From contig CP126193.1 of assembly GCA_030272155.1 (NCBI GenBank), positions 5,518,001-5,582,000 on the forward strand: a DNA stretch of 64,000 bases, read 5' to 3'. The position numbers were made by a program, and so were the translations under genes. The notes under the pieces were generated by a model that searched no databases, was not told where the DNA came from, and worked only from the letters and a program-made list of their open reading frames with translations. The stretch comes from Tetradesmus obliquus. Taxonomy: Eukaryota; Chlorophyta; Chlorophyceae; Sphaeropleales; Scenedesmaceae. Position 1 is the stretch's first letter; every line of letters starts with the position of its first letter. Below, piece after piece: positions 60,114 to 64,000 of this stretch.

Positions 60114-62233
60114 ATGGCAGTCTCCATGAGGTACAGCCAATTTCCCTTCGCTGCAAATGTCCTAGCCCGGATCTCAGCGTGTACTGACAGTAAGATTGGT
60201 TTTGCCACAGGACCAGCGTCGCAGCTCGCTCTGCAACCCGCGCAGGTGAGACCTGGGCTGCTCGACGTGCCGCAGTGTTCAGCTAGCGCGTTCTTCGTGC
60301 TGACCCGCTTCTTTGTTTGCTTGCAGCTCGTCCCTCCAGGTGATCATCTTGGAGCAGTGGTTGCGCTGGTCACGAGCGCCAATTCAGGTTCAAGAAAGCA
60401 GCAGGCAGCAGTAGTGCAGTGGAGCAGTATGTGACATTGAGTTTGTGTGTTCTGCAGGGCCGCTGTGGTGGTGCGTGCTGAGGCCCGCCGTGAGGTGCGT
60501 GGTCCTTATTGCAGCTAAGGGGAGGCCAGCTGCAAGCAGTAACGGCCGCTGCGTGCAGGATCTGGCAGCATCAACAGCAGCACTCGACAGGGTGTCCCTC
60601 CCGCTGCTGGAGCAGCTGACCATGCGGCAGCTGCAGAGCCATCAACAGCTGTTACCTGACAGCATGCAGCAACAGCAATTCAGTCAGCTTCTTGTTTTGA
60701 CAGCTGCAACACAGTGCAGGCCTGACACCCCGGACTGGTTCTGGCGTGCTTTTGGACAGCCCAAGGCCTCGCAACAGTGGCACAGCACATCAGCAGACAA
60801 TGACATGTTTCCTTGCATCACCAGCAGCGCAGCCAGAATCGCAAAAATGCACCTCATCTGCTGTCACCTGCCAGCCGCAGCCCTCCCCTGCTGACGCTGC
60901 TGCCTCCCCGCTTTCCTTGCACTCGTCACTGCTGTCTCCTCGCACACACGCGCGGTTCCTGCAGGTGCTGGCTGGCTTTGTGGCCGCCGGCGCTGCCCTG
61001 CTGAGCGTGGGCCAGGCCCAGGCCGTGACCCCCGTGGATCTGTTCGATGACCGCAAGGTACGCAACACCGGCTTTGACATCATCTACGAGGCCCGCGACC
61101 TGGACATCCCCCAGGCAGAGCGTGACGGCATGACCCAGGCCCGCGCTGACATCGAGGCTACAAAGAAGCGTGTCAAGGACAGCGAGGCACGCATCGACAA
61201 CTCAGTGGCAACCAGCATCGAGAAGGCCTACTGGTGAGGCGGCAGGAGGCACGGAATGGTGCCTTGCAATGGTCAGGCTGTGGTCAGGTGGTGGCCGAGC
61301 GTGAGGCGTTCAGCAGGGCAACGCTGGGATGTGCAGCTGTTGTGGTGCGCCCTGCACTTCATTGAGTGCGAATGATGCGTGAGAATGATGTGTTGCCCTG
61401 GGGGTGAATGTCGGCAGCAAGCCAGGCGCAGCAGCTGCTGGAAGGATGTTGTGATGCACCTTGCTTATCACCCTACCTGGCAGGCACACCTGCTGTTCAG
61501 CTGCCTGGTGCGCACTGCGCACTCCAGCATGCAGCATCTATGCTTTCATATCACGTGCCTCATCGCCATGGGTGAGCGGTATTAATAAACTGTCTGATTG
61601 CTGAACGCACTCAACACACTGCTGACGCCCCTGCTGCTGCTGGTGCGGTTGCTCGTGTTTCCGCCCACAGGACTGAGGCCCGCGAGGAGCTGCGCCGCCA
61701 GATGGGCACTCTGCGCTTCGACCTCAACACCCTGGCCAGCGCCAAGACCGGCAAGGAGGAGAAGAAGGCAGCCCTGGCCCTGCGCAAGGACTTCATCCGC
61801 TCCGTGAGTGAAGCTTGATCTGCGCAGGAATGATAGCTGCTGATCTAGCTGCGGGCAGCAGTGCGCGCCACCCGCTGTTGTCACACATGCAGCAGCAACA
61901 GCATGCATGTAGTTGCTGTATGTCCCTGTGCGACTTTTGCTGCTGCCCTGCAGTAATGTCAAGGCAATGCCTCAGCCAGCAGCTTGCTTGCATGTTTCCC
62001 GCACAGCCCTTGTGTTCCTGACTTTGCTGGTGCCGACTAGTGGAAGCTTTGTCCATTGTTGTCCTAATGCTGCAGCTGAGACAGTTTCTCCTCTTTTGTC
62101 CTTGATTCTCGCAACACGCATGCAGGTTGAGGAGCTGGACCTTGCCATGCGCAAGAAGGACAAGGACAGCGCCCTGGCCAAGCTGGCAGTGGCCAAGGCC
62201 AACCTGGACAGCGTGATCGCCAAGGTGCTGTAA
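60114..62233 (+). CDS. PSBQ: Photosystem II oxygen-evolving enhancer protein 3 (PsbQ)
   Basis: Seven exons close to 203 residues: 60114-60130, 60211-60245, 60327-60339, 60458-60494, 60965-61233, 61671-61803 and 62126-62233. PsbQ is an extrinsic lumenal subunit stabilising the water-oxidising cluster of photosystem II. The transit peptide ([20 protein letters not shown], then AAVVVRA) is assembled from four tiny exons. [20 protein letters not shown] with GQAQA gives a twin-arginine lumenal signal, cleaved before VTPVDLFDD. The mature four-helix protein ([69 protein letters not shown]) closely matches Chlamydomonas OEE3, which has a similar length. A longer first-exon read-through ORF from the same ATG is rejected because it lacks the VRA transit motif and the frame to the mature part. 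Confidence 0.96.
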
Positions 62234-62694
62234 GCAGCCGGCCACAGCTACCCAAATATCACCCCCAAAAACCTCGTTCTAGGTCCATTGTGTAGCCAGG
62301 CGTTGATGGTGACGGTGTCTTGTGCTGGCTGAAGAGGCAAGGGCGGGATGTGGTGAGGCGCACCAGCGGCGCAGCGCTTTCTGCGCCCGGCGCCTGCCGC
62401 TCCCCCCGCCGCCAGCGTGTGCTGATTTGGCTGCGCAGCAGCCGCGCATGCTGAGTGTACTTTGATGCGGTCGGCGCGCATGCATGCCCGTTTATACGTA
62501 TCACCCGCAGCGCAGCAAGCAGCGACGAAGCAGCGGAGCTGCGGGGGGCTGCGTGAGGTGCAGCTGCTGGCAGAGAGTTTATGTGCGGCCTTTGAAGCCG
62601 ATGCCGGGCTGCTGCTCAGGGCAGCAACAGCAGCGTGGCGTTGTGCTGAGGGGGCCTGCAGTGCCACCTTGGTGCAGAGATGCACCATGTTGTC

Positions 62695-62699
62695 TGTAA
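62695..62699 (+). terminator. Probable PSBQ polyadenylation word TGTAA
   Basis: TGTAA lies 462 bases after the PSBQ stop, giving a long but normal 3' UTR for a green-algal nuclear gene. Confidence 0.5.
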
Positions 62700-64000
62700 T
62701 CGTGAGATGGACGCGTATGCAGTCCAGTGAAAAGGAGCAGAAGTCGAGACTGTCTGTCTGTCGACTGGGTATCTGCGCACCGCTTGGCAAGTTACAATAT
62801 GCGCTATGCAAGTTGTGACAGCAACCATGGCGTGGCCAAAGTCTTGCAGAGTAAAGAGATGAACAGCTTTAGAAATGCAGCAATGGACAGCAGCCTGCAA
62901 AGCAGAGACCTGCAGACGCAACACAGACACGCTGCAAGCACAAAACCTCAGGCGCGCCGCATCACGCAAGCTGCCGCCTTGCCAGGCACCGCCCAAAGCA
63001 ATCTTTTCATTGAATGAGAAGCGCGAATTGAAACTGTATCAACCAGAGCAAGGTTCCAGGTGCAAACTCCTCACTCTGGAGTCCTGGATCCTGTGAAAAC
63101 CTCGAATGCTGCAGCAAGTCTGCCTGGCGTCTGTGCTGCTCTGCACTGAGTCAGCACAGCACGTGCCCACAACAGATGCGTGTTTGCGCCTCTGAGCTGT
63201 GCACCTGCCATACCCACTGTGCAGCCATAGTCGAGCAACCTGCTACATAGTACGTAGCGCGCATCCGATACGACCAGTGACTGGCGGCCATGCAAAGCAG
63301 ATCATTGAAGCAGCAGCGCTGACAACAACTGATCAAAGCAGTTAGCAAGGCTTTCTCGCCACCAGTAATACGCCTTTCTCGCTGCCTCTGCCACCCAAGC
63401 GGTGGATGGATGCAACGCCAGTGGGGATGCCAGTGCTGGCACTGTGATCTTGCTTGCAGTACAACATCTGGCGCAAGAATACGTCGGTAAATAAACTGCA
63501 GCATGCTCCATATGTAGCTGGCAACACGGCAGCCAGACACTGGCACGCGCAACAGATCAACGGCTGAACAATACTAGTGTAGTACATGTAGCGCATGGCT
63601 GCGCATGGCTCCCACAGCAATGGCACAGCAACCCAAGAATAGCGGCTGTTATTTTGCTGAGCAAAAAAATACAAGAATAGAGTGCTGCAAAGCACAGAGC
63701 CCATGTCAGCAACGCATAGCTGCCCCAGCAAGCCAGTGTCATGACATGACTGCTGGCATACCTTGTGGCAACTGCTGTGCTCTGCTGGCATCGTTTACGG
63801 TGCATCTCAAACCAGCCAAGGTTGCACCTGCAGCAATGATGGTGCCCGTCACCACCAAGATAAGCATGTAATAGGCTTTGAGCGTGTGCCTGACAATCCC
63901 AAGACTGCTCGGTACTCAACTGCAATCCAGAACACATCACCACAACCACTACCACCATATACAATGGACCATAGCAGCAACATACGTACGTTGTATACAG
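62700..64000. other. Right-end intergenic sequence
   Basis: No family-like coding segment, RNA gene or strong repeat was recognised on either strand to the window end. Confidence 0.5.

Noticed and set aside
60114-60434. Unspliced 106-residue protein from the PSBQ ATG
   Set aside because: It reads through three splice donors and has no transit motif; the spliced micro-exon model joins exactly to mature PsbQ.

Overview
This is nuclear DNA of a green alga, very probably a core chlorophyte (Chlorophyceae-like). The genes are intron-rich with GT-AG introns, exons are GC-rich, CAG/CTG triplet runs are dense on both strands, and several gene ends are followed by the algal polyadenylation word TGTAA. 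The gene set is photosynthetic and plant-type: PsbQ, an FKBP19-like lumenal immunophilin, a plastid fibrillin and a plant-specific B-type CDK with the PSTTLRE motif. I rebuilt gene models by joining exons at consensus splice sites and checking that codons stay in phase. Ten models close exactly from ATG to stop; two (FKBP19 and the GT31 enzyme) lack a certain first exon.

Layout: plastid fibrillin (1402-3329, -); RPAP2/RTR1 CTD phosphatase (4106-9999, -); CDC16/APC6 (10946-15894, -), head-to-head with eIF3a (16339-24732, +); mitochondrial holocytochrome c synthase (25624-27296, +); a GNAT-domain protein of unknown substrate (29496-31071, +); UTP4/Cirhin (33463-37402, -), head-to-head with FKBP19 (about 37.8-40.6 kb, +); an unrecognised 745-residue secreted protein (42724-45968, -); a CDKL-family kinase (47905-52298, -); a GT31 glycosyltransferase (52916-55113, -); CDKB (56228-58750, -), head-to-head with PSBQ (60114-62233, +). 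These are housekeeping genes for transcription, ribosome biogenesis, translation, the cell cycle, plastid and mitochondrion, with no shared pathway and no operon logic.

The most unusual signal is a systematic family of 'exon echoes'. In seven genes (fibrillin, RPAP2, CDC16, eIF3a, HCCS, UTP4, FKBP19) roughly 45 short tandem copies of exon edges lie in the flanking introns or 3' of the stop. They follow a strict placement rule: donor-side copies lie in the downstream intron, acceptor-side copies in the upstream intron, and last-exon copies 3' of the stop codon. Most retain the splice site or the stop. For the last exons of HCCS and CDC16, the best copies differ from the working exon mainly at silent codon positions, which suggests that the copies were, or still are, translated. 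Genes to the right of about 46 kb show no such copies that I could find.

Other repeats are a 35-bp satellite of about 25 units in an RPAP2 intron, two inverted-repeat (foldback-like) segments near 0-0.6 kb and 47 kb that share an end sequence, and a near-perfect 34-bp hairpin inside the last eIF3a intron. No rRNA, tRNA, CRISPR array, or virus-like or retroelement coding region was recognised.
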